The notes beneath the pieces were generated by a model, which worked only from the letters and a program-made list of their open reading frames with translations, ran no database searches and was not told where the DNA came from. Source: an uncultured Oscillibacter sp. (GTDB lineage Bacteria > Bacillota > Clostridia > Oscillospirales > Oscillospiraceae). From it: a stretch of DNA of 64,000 nucleotides. Shown here piece after piece: positions 31,680-41,369 of this stretch; position 1 is the stretch's first letter, and each line of letters opens with the position of its first letter. A program made the translations under genes and the position numbers. Location of the stretch: NCBI GenBank assembly GCA_910583785.1, contig CAJTZK010000004.1:1-64000 (forward strand), in the 5' to 3' direction.

Positions 31680-31919
31680 ATGGAGCTGAAGGAGAGAACG
31701 AAGAGGAACATCGAGCGGACAACAGGCGTCCCATTTGTGGACCTTTTGTCAAAAGAGCCCGTGGGGGACCCCCGGCTGAAGAAACTGCGGAGGGGACGTC
31801 CTTCCGCGGGAGTGGATCCGCTGGTCAGCGGCAATCCGGAACTGACTATGGGGTATATCACCACGATGGAAGAAGTGGACGCGTACTTCGACAAAAAGAA
31901 AGAAGAGCGAGGGGAGTAA
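31680..31919 (+). CDS. small charged protein of unknown function
   Basis: 79 aa, strongly charged, opening MELKERTKRNIERTTGVPF. I chose the ATG at 31680 because GGAGG ends 10 nt upstream; the ATG at 31674 is only 4 nt away from it, too close. No domain is recognised. It ends 2 bp before the start of the next gene, so the two are an operon. The size and pairing resemble an antitoxin or small partner protein, which is only an inference. Confidence 0.55.
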   Translation: MELKERTKRNIERTTGVPFVDLLSKEPVGDPRLKKLRRGRPSAGVDPLVSGNPELTMGYITTMEEVDAYFDKKKEERGE

Positions 31920-31921
31920 GA

Positions 31922-32611
31922 GTGAGCACAGCGACGGAATCTTCCAATCAAACGGCGGCGGTGAACGCGGAAAATTGGAGAGGGCACGAGGAGCAGCTGA
32001 ACCAAATGTTTTCGCTGTACCACGAGACTGTCAATCCGCTGATTTCTGTGTATAACGCGCTGGAGGGCAAATTCCCCGTCGGTGTTATGAATGAACTGAG
32101 GGCCGCGTTTTCCCACATGACACAGAGCCTGCTGGAAGAGGATTCCGGGGAGGTGGGCCGCCACCTGGACCGGGCGCGAAGGCACGTCAAGCGTTCGGCG
32201 GTGGATGCCTACAAATATGCCGCCCAGGCCTATTCCCGGGTGTACGGCGATTTTAGGGAATCGTACCGGAACGTGGACTTGAGCAGTGTGGATAATTTCC
32301 AGTTCCTCCCCAGGCTCACAAGACTGAAAACGCGGGCGGGCCAGCTGATCCACGAGGCGAAAATGGTGGAGTCGGGCGTCCATACGGACGATGAGATGTA
32401 TGACGCCTATGAGGCGGCTTTTAACGGTTACGCGGAACTTTACGAGTGTATTGTGGGAGCCTTGGACGCCGTGGAAACCGTCAGCCTGAAGGCGGCTGAG
32501 GACGAGGCGGCCCGGGAGAAGAACCGCCGCACGGACAGGCTCATCGGCATCGCCGGGTTTTTGGTTGGCGTGGCGGGGGTTGCCGTGGGCATCGTGGGGC
32601 TTATGGCGTAG
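31922..32611 (+). CDS. helical protein with a C-terminal membrane segment, unknown function
   Basis: 229 aa from a GTG with GAGGGGAG upstream. Residues 15-200 are predicted by eye to be mostly helical and amphipathic. The end (DRLIGIAGFLVGVAGVAVGIVGLMA, given here as residues ~205-229) is one glycine-rich hydrophobic segment that should insert in the membrane. So it is a tail-anchored cytoplasmic protein. It is co-transcribed with the small charged gene from a strong promoter. GC content is somewhat lower than the surroundings. No family was recognised. Confidence 0.6.
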   Translation: MSTATESSNQTAAVNAENWRGHEEQLNQMFSLYHETVNPLISVYNALEGKFPVGVMNELRAAFSHMTQSLLEEDSGEVGRHLDRARRHVKRSAVDAYKYAAQAYSRVYGDFRESYRNVDLSSVDNFQFLPRLTRLKTRAGQLIHEAKMVESGVHTDDEMYDAYEAAFNGYAELYECIVGALDAVETVSLKAAEDEAAREKNRRTDRLIGIAGFLVGVAGVAVGIVGLMA

Positions 32612-32697
32612 GGTACATAGGGGGGAAACCGGAGAGCGGCGCCTTTCCGGTTTCTTATTTGCGCGGCGGCGGGACGTGTCCTCCCCTATTTTTCCCC
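32612..32697. other. spacer with GC-rich hairpin potential
   Basis: A GGGGAAACCGGAGAGG ... CCTTTCCGGTTTC pairing near 32620-32655 followed by TTATTT could end the upstream operon. It is an imperfect stem and is not called as a firm terminator. Confidence 0.35.
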
Positions 32698-32726
32698 TTG
32701 CCTTTCCGCCGGAAACCTGGTATACT
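32698..32726 (+). promoter_or_regulatory. promoter of the PIN/NYN gene
   Basis: TTGCCT (32698-32703), a 17-nt spacer and TATACT (32721-32726). Confidence 0.6.
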
Positions 32727-32785
32727 GGCCCCTCGGAACCTCACGCGCTGGTTTTGGCGCGAATATGATACAAAGGAACGACTTC

Positions 32786-33373
32786 ATGAAGACAATTTTT
32801 CTAGTGGACGGAGACAACAACATCGGCACCGGGCTCACCGGAATCGACATGCTCTGCGAGCAGGACACCGTCCTGATTTTTTATCAAAAAGACAAGGGCC
32901 TGGCCCTCAGCAAGCTCCAGAAGCTCTGCGCCGGGACGGCGGCGGACGTGCAGTACATTGAAAGCGTCCGGGGCGGCAAAAACTCCATTGATTTCCAGAT
33001 TATTACGGAGCTGGGAGTCCTGGTGGGCAAACGGGAGGCGGACTACGCCTACGTCATCAGCCAGGACAAGGGCTACGCCGCCTCCATTGACGCCCTCCAG
33101 GCCCGTTACGCCAACGCCTTCCAGGAGGTGGCCCTCCGGCCCTCTATTGAGAGCTGCCTCCACCTGCCCTTTGTCCTCCGGGCGGCGGACCGCCAGGAGC
33201 TTTGCAACGCCTTGGTAAAGGAGTACGGCTCCGCCCAGGGCTGCGCGTTGTACAACCACCTCAAGCGCGTCTTCCAGGCCCCGGAACCGGAGCTGGAAAA
33301 GCCGGTGAAAGTCACCCGCCCCCGCCGGGGAGGCCGCCGGAAAAAGCCCGCCGCCCAGGAGGCGGAAGAATAA
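32786..33373 (+). CDS. PIN/NYN-like domain protein
   Basis: 195 aa from the ATG at 32786 (AAAGGA 8 nt upstream). KTIFLVDGDNNIGTGLTGID carries the first conserved acidic residues of the PIN/NYN ribonuclease fold. NSIDFQIITELGVLVGK and YVISQDKGYAASIDAL supply the following acidic strand-loop elements. The C-terminal ~35 residues are basic and Pro/Arg/Lys-rich, probably RNA-binding. It is likely an RNase or nucleic-acid-binding protein; its target is unknown. A strong terminator follows. Confidence 0.75.
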   Translation: MKTIFLVDGDNNIGTGLTGIDMLCEQDTVLIFYQKDKGLALSKLQKLCAGTAADVQYIESVRGGKNSIDFQIITELGVLVGKREADYAYVISQDKGYAASIDALQARYANAFQEVALRPSIESCLHLPFVLRAADRQELCNALVKEYGSAQGCALYNHLKRVFQAPEPELEKPVKVTRPRRGGRRKKPAAQEAEE

Positions 33374-33379
33374 ACGCGA

Positions 33380-33407
33380 AACGCCGCCCGCCTGGGCGGC
33401 GTTTTTT
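33380..33407 (+). terminator. terminator after the PIN/NYN gene
   Basis: AACGCCGCCC (33380-33389) / GGGCGGCGTT (33394-33403), loop GCCT, with a T run to 33407. Confidence 0.9.
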
Positions 33408-33457
33408 CCCGCCTTTCCGGGGCTTTCGGCGGCATTCGACAAAATTCGATAAATTTC

Positions 33458-33486
33458 TTGTGTTTCCCCGGGCTTTTTGCTATGAT
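33458..33486 (+). promoter_or_regulatory. promoter of the HATPase gene
   Basis: TTGTGT (33458-33463), a 17-nt spacer and TATGAT (33481-33486). Confidence 0.6.
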
Positions 33487-33607
33487 ATTTCTGGGGAAGC
33501 CAGTCTTTTCCTGGGCTTGGACCGCCTTCCCCGGCAAATGCTATCCCAGACGCTTCCAAAGGGAGGGACCCCCTCCGGGAGCTCCGCTGGAAAGGAGACC
33601 GCGCCCC

Positions 33608-34399
33608 ATGGATTTGGACCTCTCACTGATGCCCCAGGCTGCCGAACAGATGCGGGGAGCCCTGAGCAGCCTGTACTTTGCCGCCTCCCGGCTGGCTCCC
33701 GCCTCTGCCCGGGAACAGGACCCGGAATTGGATGCCAAGGCGGCCCTGGTGGACCAGAGCTACTACCGCCTGATCCGGCTGGTAAACGACCTCTCCGCCA
33801 CCCGGTACCTCAACGAGGAGCCCCTGCCCCTGCGGGACCGGGACATTGTGGAGTTTGTGGCGGATATCTTTTCCAGGGCCGTCTCCCTGGCTCGCTTCCG
33901 GGGGCTGGAGACCCGGCTGCTCTGCGCCGCAGACAGCCATCTCTGCGCCTTCTGCCCCGACGCGCTGGAGCAGCTCCTTTACCAGCTGCTGTCCAACGCC
34001 TTTAAATTCACGCCGCCCGGCGGCCTGGTCACCATAGAGCTGAGGCTGGCGGGAGGGCGTGTCTTCCTCTCCGTGGAAGACACGGGCCCCGGCATTGACC
34101 CGGACCGCCTGGAGACCCTCTTCGACAGCTACCACCAGGCGGAGCGCCCCGCCCCGCCGCCCCAGGGCCTGGGGCTGGGCCTGGCCCTCTGCCGGGGCAT
34201 CGCCCAGGGCCACGGAGGGACCATCACGGCGGAGTCCCACCAGGGGAAGGGGAGCCGCTTTACCTTCTCCATGCCGGACCGCTTGGGCGGGACCTCCCTC
34301 TCCGACGTCCGCTTTGACTACAGCGGGGGCTTCAACCGGGCGCTCATGGCTCTCTCGGAGTCCATGCCCCCGGAGGCCTTCCATATCCGGAACCACTGA
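33608..34399 (+). CDS. histidine-kinase-like ATPase without a recognisable phospho-acceptor His
   Basis: 263 aa from the ATG at 33608 (GGAGA 11 nt upstream; the longer frame overlaps the promoter). The HATPase_c domain is complete: N box LLYQLLSNAFKFTPPGG, G1 VEDTGPGID, and G2 GLGLGLALCRGIAQGHGG. The helical region before it (MPQAAEQMRGALSSLYFAAS, residues ~8-27) aligns with a HisKA/DHp helix but shows no His-Glu motif. No sensor, membrane segment or response regulator is present nearby. It may be a regulator of another kinase or a degenerate sensor. A non-conserved ~45-residue tail follows the ATPase domain. Confidence 0.8.
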   Translation: MDLDLSLMPQAAEQMRGALSSLYFAASRLAPASAREQDPELDAKAALVDQSYYRLIRLVNDLSATRYLNEEPLPLRDRDIVEFVADIFSRAVSLARFRGLETRLLCAADSHLCAFCPDALEQLLYQLLSNAFKFTPPGGLVTIELRLAGGRVFLSVEDTGPGIDPDRLETLFDSYHQAERPAPPPQGLGLGLALCRGIAQGHGGTITAESHQGKGSRFTFSMPDRLGGTSLSDVRFDYSGGFNRALMALSESMPPEAFHIRNH

Positions 34400-34505
34400 G
34401 CCGGCGGGGCCAGCCCTTTCCCCAGGGCTGGTCCCGTTCCGCGCTGTAAGCGGGACGGTTCACGCAAATTTTACGCAAATTCCGGCGGAATTCACAAAAA
34501 CGTTC

Positions 34506-34534
34506 TTGCGCCCGGCGGGCGTTTCCGGTATAAT
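34506..34534 (+). promoter_or_regulatory. promoter of the DUF1576 gene
   Basis: TTGCGC (34506-34511), a 17-nt spacer and TATAAT (34529-34534). Confidence 0.75.
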
Positions 34535-34571
34535 CGTTGCCGGAAGCATTTTGAACAGGGGAGGAACCGCT

Positions 34572-35933
34572 TTGCAGGACCGATATAAAAACTTATTCCC
34601 GGCCACGCTGGCATTTTCCGTGGGGCTCATGCTCCTGGGCCTGACGCTGGAGGCTCCGATGGACATCCTGGCGGGGCTGTACCACATCGTCACCATGCAG
34701 GACCTGCTGATTACGGACTACGTGTCCATCGGCGGCCCCGGCGCGGCCCTGGTGAACGCGGGGCTGGTGACGGTAATTTCCATTTGCGTCATCAAGTTCT
34801 CCGGGGACCCCTACAACGGCTTTACCATCGTGGAGATGGGGCTGATGGCGGGCTTCTCCCTCTTCGGGAAGAACTTCCTCAACATCTGGCCCATCATCCT
34901 GGGCACCTGGCTCTACGCCAAGTACCAGCGGGAGCCCTTTTCCAAGCATGCCGCCGTGTCCCTGCTGGCCACCTCCCTGGCTCCCCTGGTGAGCTACATG
35001 GCCCTGGGCAGCATCCACGCCAGCCTCCCCCTGGGGCTGGTGACGGGAGTCCTCATCGGTTTTATCCTGCCCTCCCTCTCCGCCTATACCTACAAGATCC
35101 AAAATGGCATGAACCTGTATAACATGGGCTTCGCCTGCGGACTCTTCGCCATGATGATCGTCCCGGTGCTCACCGCCTTCGGCGACAGCCCGGATTCCGC
35201 CCTCTACTGGGCGAAAGGCTACAACACCGGGTTCATCGCCGTGCTGAGCCTGCTGTGCTCCTGCCTGATCCTGCTGGGCTTCTTTGCCACGGGCCTCCCC
35301 GCCTGGAGCGTCTGGGCGGGCTACCGGAGGCTCCTCTCCACCACAGGCCGGGCCCCCAGCGACTACCTCCGCATGTTCGGCTACGGCCCCGTCCTGGTGA
35401 ATATCGGCGTCAACGGCTTCTTGGGCATGGCCTACGTCCTCCTGGTGGGAGGCGATCTCAATGGCCCCACCCTGGGGGGGATTTTTACCATTATGGGTTT
35501 CTCCGCCTTCGGCAAGCACGCGCGGAACATCCTTCCTGTCATGCTGGGGGTCTTTGCCGGGGCCTATGGCATGCACCACACCCCGGACTATCCCTCCCTC
35601 CAGCTGGCGGGGCTCTTCGGCACCACCCTGGCCCCCATCTCCGGGCACTTCGGCTGGCCTTACGGCGTGCTGGCGGGCTTCATCCACGCCTCCCTGGTCC
35701 TCCAGACCGGGGGCCCGGTGGCGGGGCTGAACCTCTATAACAACGGTTTTTCCGGCGGGCTCATCGCCATCGTCCTCTACCCCACCATCACCGCCATCGC
35801 CCGGAAGCGCCGTCCCACCCTCCAGAACGAGGACTACTACGACCAGTTCGAGGAGAGCGCGCCCATCGACACCTCCGACCTGGAGGAGACCCATGGCGAG
35901 GCGGCTCCCGACGAACCCCTGGAAAACGGCTGA
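34572..35933 (+). CDS. DUF1576-family integral membrane protein
   Basis: 453 aa from a TTG at 34572 with GGGGAGGAA upstream. About ten to twelve hydrophobic segments are spread over the whole length, with an acidic, Asp/Glu-rich cytoplasmic tail (last ~35 residues). Two internally similar halves can be seen: PYNGFTIVEMGLMAGFSLFG with NGMNLYNMGFACGLFA, and LNGPTLGGIFTIMGFSAFGK with LNLYNNGFSGGLIA. This suggests an inverted or tandem duplication, as in transporters. The recognised family (DUF1576) has no defined substrate. Monocistronic. Confidence 0.85.
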   Translation: MQDRYKNLFPATLAFSVGLMLLGLTLEAPMDILAGLYHIVTMQDLLITDYVSIGGPGAALVNAGLVTVISICVIKFSGDPYNGFTIVEMGLMAGFSLFGKNFLNIWPIILGTWLYAKYQREPFSKHAAVSLLATSLAPLVSYMALGSIHASLPLGLVTGVLIGFILPSLSAYTYKIQNGMNLYNMGFACGLFAMMIVPVLTAFGDSPDSALYWAKGYNTGFIAVLSLLCSCLILLGFFATGLPAWSVWAGYRRLLSTTGRAPSDYLRMFGYGPVLVNIGVNGFLGMAYVLLVGGDLNGPTLGGIFTIMGFSAFGKHARNILPVMLGVFAGAYGMHHTPDYPSLQLAGLFGTTLAPISGHFGWPYGVLAGFIHASLVLQTGGPVAGLNLYNNGFSGGLIAIVLYPTITAIARKRRPTLQNEDYYDQFEESAPIDTSDLEETHGEAAPDEPLENG

Positions 35934-35968
35934 ACCAGAGCCGCCGGATATTCCGGCGGCTCTGGTTC
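35932..35968 (+). terminator. long hairpin that includes the DUF1576 stop codon
   Basis: A perfect 17-bp stem, 35932-35948 with 35952-35968, with a TAT loop; the left arm starts inside the TGA. No T tract follows, so termination may be weak and an mRNA-stabilising role is possible. Confidence 0.6.
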
Positions 35969-36167
35969 GCGCAATGGGCGCCGCCATATCGCGTAAGGCG
36001 CGGGCGCCCCAGGCGGTGCCCCGTGGCGCCGGACGGCAGGGCGGGGTACGGCACGGAAGCGCACGCCCCGGGGGAAATCCCCTGGGCCGCCGGATTCCGG
36101 TGGGAGCGGGGCGGAACCCCGGCAAATTTTCCCGCCCTCCCGGCGGCAATCTTGTGCAATCCGCCTA
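35969..36167. other. intergenic region before argG
   Basis: 200 bp of GC-rich sequence with local hairpin potential. No ORF, RNA gene or repeat copy is supported. The argG control region begins at 36168. Confidence 0.4.
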
Positions 36168-36197
36168 TTGCATAAATATTCATGTTAGCTGTATAAT
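36168..36197 (+). promoter_or_regulatory. argG promoter with overlapping ArgR (ARG) box
   Basis: TATAAT at 36192-36197 and TTGCAT at 36168-36173 with an 18-nt spacer. The complement of 36168-36184, CATGAATATTTATGCAA, matches the Bacillus-type ARG box (CATGAATAAAAATKCAAK) closely. It covers the -35, so ArgR with arginine should repress the pathway. Confidence 0.75.
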
Positions 36198-36230
36198 TCC
36201 TTCATCATTAAAACCGATGGAGGCTTCATT

Positions 36231-37448
<1,218 letters not shown>

Positions 37449-37539
37449 TTAAAGAGGAGGGCCCGCCAGCCCGTGGGCCGGGAAACATACCGGAGGCCCG
37501 CGGCCAGCGGCGGCCGCACCGCAGGGAGCGGTACCATTG

Positions 37540-37626
37540 TGCCGCCCGGAAAACGAGTTCCATTTCTTTCTCCGCGGGGCGGAGAAACCAGGGGGCGGGA
37601 GCCCCCTGGAACCCCCTTACGGAAAG
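37540..37626 (+). repeat. palindromic intergenic element upstream of argH, copy 1
   Basis: It contains two adjacent hairpins. TTTCTCCGC (37567-37575) pairs with GCGGAGAAA (37579-37587), and CCAGGGGGC (37588-37596) pairs with GCCCCCTGG (37601-37609). It shares GGGCGGAGAAACCAGGGG and flanking similarity with the element upstream of argB (41370-41455). The function is unknown; it might be a stability/attenuation element or a small mobile repeat. Confidence 0.65.
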
Positions 37627-37639
37627 GTGTGCTTTTATC

Positions 37640-39022
37640 ATGAAACTTTGGGGCGGACGGTTCAGCAAGGAGACGGATACCCTGGCCAATGACTTCCAGT
37701 CCTCCATTCACTTCGACCAGAGGCTGTACCGGGAGGACATCCAAGGCAGCATGGCCCACTCGGAGATGCTGGCGGCCCAGGGGATCATCTCCCAGGCGGA
37801 CAAGGACGCGATTCAGGAGGGCCTGGCGGGCATCCTGGCGGACATCGAGGCCGGGAAGGTGGAGTTCTCCCCGGACAACGAGGACATCCACATGAATATC
37901 GAGGCCCTGCTGACCCAGCGCATCGGTGAGGCGGGGAAGCGCCTCCACACCGCCCGGTCCCGGAACGACCAGGTGGCCCTGGATTTCCGCATGTACGTGC
38001 GCAAGGAGATCGGGACCGTCATTGGGCAGCTGCTGGACCTGGAGAGGGTCCTCTGCCGCCGGGCGAGGGAGCACCAGGGCACGGTGATGCCGGGGTACAC
38101 CCACCTGCAAAGGGCCCAGCCCATTTCCTTTGCCCAGCATCTGCTGGCCTACGCCGCCCAGTTCTCCCGGGATGTGACGAGGCTGGAGGACTGCCGGAAG
38201 CGGCTCAACGAGTGCCCGTTAGGCTCCGGGGCCCTGGCGGGGACCACGTATCCCATTGACCGGGAGCGGACGGCGGAGGCCCTGGGCTTCGCCCGGCCCT
38301 GCGGGAACTCCCTGGACGGGGTGTCCGACCGGGATTACGCCCTGGAGCTGCTGGGCGGCTTGTCCATTTTGATGATGCACCTCAGCCGCTTCGCGGAGGA
38401 GGTCATCCTCTGGTGCAGCTGGGAGTTCAAGTTCGTGGAGCTGGACGAGGCCTACTCCACGGGGTCCAGCATCATGCCCCAGAAGAAGAACCCAGACATG
38501 GCGGAGCTGGTCCGGGGGAAGACGGGGCGGGTCTATGGCGGCTTGATGAGCCTTCTCACGGTGATGAAGGGCCTCCCCCTGGCCTATAACAAGGACATGC
38601 AGGAGGACAAGGAGCCCGTCTTTGACGCCCTGGACACGGTGGAGCAATGCCTCCCGGTGTTCCTGGGGATGATCGATACCATGCGGGTCCTGCCGGAGAA
38701 CATGCGCAAGGCGGCGGGCCGGGGCTTTATCAACGCCACGGACTGCGCCGACTACCTGACGAAAAAGGGCATGGCTTTCCGGGATGCCTACACCGTCACG
38801 GGACAGCTGGTGGCCGCCTGTGCCGCCCAGGGGAAGACCCTGGAGGAGCTGGCCCTGGAGGAGCTCCAGGCCGTCTCCGCCCTCTTTGGGGAGGATGTGT
38901 ACGAGGCGCTGAAGCTGGAGAACTGCATGGCCCTCCGCGCCAGCTCCGGCGGTCCCGCCGTGGCGGAAACCACCCGGCAGATTGCGGAAATTGAGGCGTT
39001 CATCCAGGCCCGGAGCGAGTGA
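37640..39022 (+). CDS. argH: argininosuccinate lyase
   Basis: 460 aa. GGRFSKETDTLANDFQSSIH at the N-terminus, HTARSRNDQVALDFRMY in the middle and the fumarase-superfamily signature GSSIMPQKKNPDMAEL are all present. It cleaves argininosuccinate to arginine and fumarate as a homotetramer. AACAAGG-type spacing is replaced by GGAAAGGTG about 9 nt upstream of the ATG. 191 bp with a palindromic repeat separate it from argG, but no terminator with a T run or new promoter is obvious, so the genes may still be co-transcribed. Confidence 0.97.
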   Translation: MKLWGGRFSKETDTLANDFQSSIHFDQRLYREDIQGSMAHSEMLAAQGIISQADKDAIQEGLAGILADIEAGKVEFSPDNEDIHMNIEALLTQRIGEAGKRLHTARSRNDQVALDFRMYVRKEIGTVIGQLLDLERVLCRRAREHQGTVMPGYTHLQRAQPISFAQHLLAYAAQFSRDVTRLEDCRKRLNECPLGSGALAGTTYPIDRERTAEALGFARPCGNSLDGVSDRDYALELLGGLSILMMHLSRFAEEVILWCSWEFKFVELDEAYSTGSSIMPQKKNPDMAELVRGKTGRVYGGLMSLLTVMKGLPLAYNKDMQEDKEPVFDALDTVEQCLPVFLGMIDTMRVLPENMRKAAGRGFINATDCADYLTKKGMAFRDAYTVTGQLVAACAAQGKTLEELALEELQAVSALFGEDVYEALKLENCMALRASSGGPAVAETTRQIAEIEAFIQARSE

Positions 39023-39036
39023 AAGGGAGGCGGCCC

Positions 39037-39975
39037 ATGAAACCGAAGGTATACATTGACGGGAAAGAGGGTACCACGGGCCTCCAAATTTACGACCGCC
39101 TGTCGGCCCGGGAGGATGTCGAGCTCCTCCTGATCGACGAGGCCAGGCGGAAGGACCCGGAAGAGCGGAAGAAGCTGCTGAACGCCGCCGACCTGGTGTT
39201 CCTCTGCCTGCCGGACGGCGCCGCCGTGGAGGCGGTGGGCCTGATTGAAAATGGACGCACCCGGGTCATCGACTGTTCCACGGCCCACCGGACGGCGGCG
39301 GGCTGGACCTACGGCTTCCCGGAGCTCACCGGGCAGCGGGAGGCCATCCGGGAAGCGGCCCGGGTGGCAAACCCGGGGTGCTATGCCACGGGCTTCCTCG
39401 CCCTGGTCCGGCCGCTGGTGGAACGGGGAGCGCTGTCTCCCGGGGCCCGGCTCTCCTGCCACGCCCTGTCCGGTTACACCGGGGCGGGGAAGAAGGGCAT
39501 TGCCCAGTACACCGCCCCGGACCGGGAGCGGGAACTGGAGGGGCCCCGGCACTACGCGGTAACCCTGGCCCACAAGCATTTGCCGGAGATGGGGGCCGTC
39601 GCAGGGCTGGAACGCCCGCCCCTGTTCATGCCCATGATTTGTGACTATCCCCAGGGGATGGTGGTCACCGTCCCCCTGTGGTCGGAGGACCTGGAGGGCC
39701 CGTGGCCCATAGAGCGCCTGCGGGAGCTGTACGGGGACTATTACGCGGGCAGCCCCGTGGTCACCCTCCGCCCCGCCGGGGCGCCCTCCTGCGGCTTTAT
39801 CGGCTCCAACAATTTGGCCGGGACCGACGGCTTGCAGATATTTGTCAACGGCAACGGCGCGCAGCGGATGCTCTCCGCCCGCCTGGACAACCTGGGCAAG
39901 GGAGCCTCCGGCGCGGCGGTGCAGAGCATGAACCTGATGCTGGGCTTTGGGGAAACCGAGGGGCTCAGCCTGTAA
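39037..39975 (+). CDS. argC: N-acetyl-gamma-glutamyl-phosphate reductase, short type
   Basis: 312 aa from the ATG at 39037 (GGGAGG upstream, 14 bp after argH). VYIDGKEGTTGLQIYDRL is the NADP-binding N-terminus, and VANPGCYATGFLALVRPLV carries the active-site Cys. The length and motif form fit the shorter type-2 ArgC rather than the ~345-aa type-1 enzyme usual in Bacillus. It reduces N-acetylglutamyl phosphate to the semialdehyde, the third pathway step. Confidence 0.94.
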   Translation: MKPKVYIDGKEGTTGLQIYDRLSAREDVELLLIDEARRKDPEERKKLLNAADLVFLCLPDGAAVEAVGLIENGRTRVIDCSTAHRTAAGWTYGFPELTGQREAIREAARVANPGCYATGFLALVRPLVERGALSPGARLSCHALSGYTGAGKKGIAQYTAPDRERELEGPRHYAVTLAHKHLPEMGAVAGLERPPLFMPMICDYPQGMVVTVPLWSEDLEGPWPIERLRELYGDYYAGSPVVTLRPAGAPSCGFIGSNNLAGTDGLQIFVNGNGAQRMLSARLDNLGKGASGAAVQSMNLMLGFGETEGLSL

Positions 39976-40035
39976 ATGAGGACCCCGGGGCCGCCCTGAG
40001 AGGCGGGTCCCCGGATGCGGACAGCGAGGTGCGAT

Positions 40036-41262
40036 ATGCTGAACTTTATTGACGGCGGCGTCTGCGCCGCCCAGGGCTTCCGGGCGGCGGGCGTCCACGC
40101 GGGGGTCAAGACCCACGCGGAGTGGAAGAAGGACGTGGCCCTGATCGTCTCCGACACGGAGTGCGCGGCGGCGGCGGTGTTCACCAAGAATGTGGTCAAG
40201 GCCGCGCCCATCCACGTGGACCTCCGGCACCTGGCGGACGGGAAGGCCCGGGCAGTCATCGCCAACAGCGGGAACGCCAACGCCTGCGCCCCCCAGGGGG
40301 AGGAAAACGCGGAGCGCATGTGCGCGGCCGCGGCCGCAGCCATCGGCTGCAAGCCGGAGGAGGTGCTGGTGAGTTCCACAGGGGTCATCGGCCAGCGGAT
40401 CAACGTGGAGGCCATTGAGAAGGCGCTCCCCGCCCTCTGCGCCGCCCTGGAGCGGTCGGTGGAGGCCAGCGACGCGGCGGGCCACGCCATCATGACCACC
40501 GACACCGTGAAAAAAGAGGTGGCGGTGGAAACCACCGTAGGGGGCAAGACCGTCCGCATGGGCGGCGTGGCCAAGGGCAGCGGCATGATACACCCCAACA
40601 TGGGCACCATGCTCTGCTTCCTCACCACGGACTGCGCCATTTCCCCGGAGATGATCAGAGCTGCCCTGCTGGAGACGGTGGACGTGAGCTTCAACCGTAT
40701 CAGCGTAGACGGGGACACCTCCACCAACGACACCTGCCTGGTCCTGGCCAACGGCTTGGCGGGGAACGGGAGGATTACGGCCAAGGGCCCGGATTACGAC
40801 GCTTTCCTGGAGGCCCTGAAGGCCCTGTGCACGGAGCTGGCCAAGAAAATGGCCTCCGACGGCGAGGGGGCCCGGCATCTGATTACCTGTACGGTCCAGG
40901 GGGCCAAGTCTGAGAAAAGTGCCGAGACCATCGCCAAGTCCGTAGTGTCCTCCACCCTGACCAAGGCGGCCATCTTTGGCGCGGATGCCAACTGGGGCCG
41001 GGTGCTCTGCGCCATGGGTTACTCCGGGGAGGACTTCAGCCCGGACCAGGTGGGCGTCCACTTCGCCAGCGCCGCCGGGAGTATCCAGGTGTGCGCCAAC
41101 GGGCGGGGCCTGGACTTCGACGAGGCGCTGGCCAAGAAAATCCTGACGGAGCACGACGTGGAAATCAACATCTCCATGGGCGAAGGAGAAGCCTCCTGCA
41201 CCTGCTGGGGCTGCGACATCACCTATGACTACATCAAAATCAACGGGGACTACCGGACATAA
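40036..41262 (+). CDS. argJ: glutamate N-acetyltransferase / amino-acid acetyltransferase
   Basis: 408 aa. GGVCAAQGFRAAGVHAGVK opens the alpha part. VAKGSGMIHPNMGTMLCFLT contains the self-cleavage site: Thr after the Gly-Met-Gly context should become the N-terminal nucleophile of the beta chain. Most homologues read ATML; here it is GTML, a mild change. ArgJ recycles the acetyl group from acetylornithine to glutamate, and bifunctional forms also start the pathway. No argA is seen, so it may be bifunctional. GCGAGGTG lies before the ATG at 40036. Confidence 0.95.
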   Translation: MLNFIDGGVCAAQGFRAAGVHAGVKTHAEWKKDVALIVSDTECAAAAVFTKNVVKAAPIHVDLRHLADGKARAVIANSGNANACAPQGEENAERMCAAAAAAIGCKPEEVLVSSTGVIGQRINVEAIEKALPALCAALERSVEASDAAGHAIMTTDTVKKEVAVETTVGGKTVRMGGVAKGSGMIHPNMGTMLCFLTTDCAISPEMIRAALLETVDVSFNRISVDGDTSTNDTCLVLANGLAGNGRITAKGPDYDAFLEALKALCTELAKKMASDGEGARHLITCTVQGAKSEKSAETIAKSVVSSTLTKAAIFGADANWGRVLCAMGYSGEDFSPDQVGVHFASAAGSIQVCANGRGLDFDEALAKKILTEHDVEINISMGEGEASCTCWGCDITYDYIKINGDYRT

Positions 41263-41369
41263 GCCACGGGGGACGGGTTCCCCCTATATGGGAATCCCCC
41301 TCCAGCGGCGCGGGCCCCTGGAGCCGCCGCCCCAGGCGGCGGGAGTCTTAGCGGTTTCCCGGCGCGCAT

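Noticed and set aside
38788..41154. 788-aa open frame on - opposite argH-argC-argJ
   Set aside because: It spans three certain genes and their gaps on the other strand, has no ribosome binding site, and has the composition of a reverse-frame artefact.
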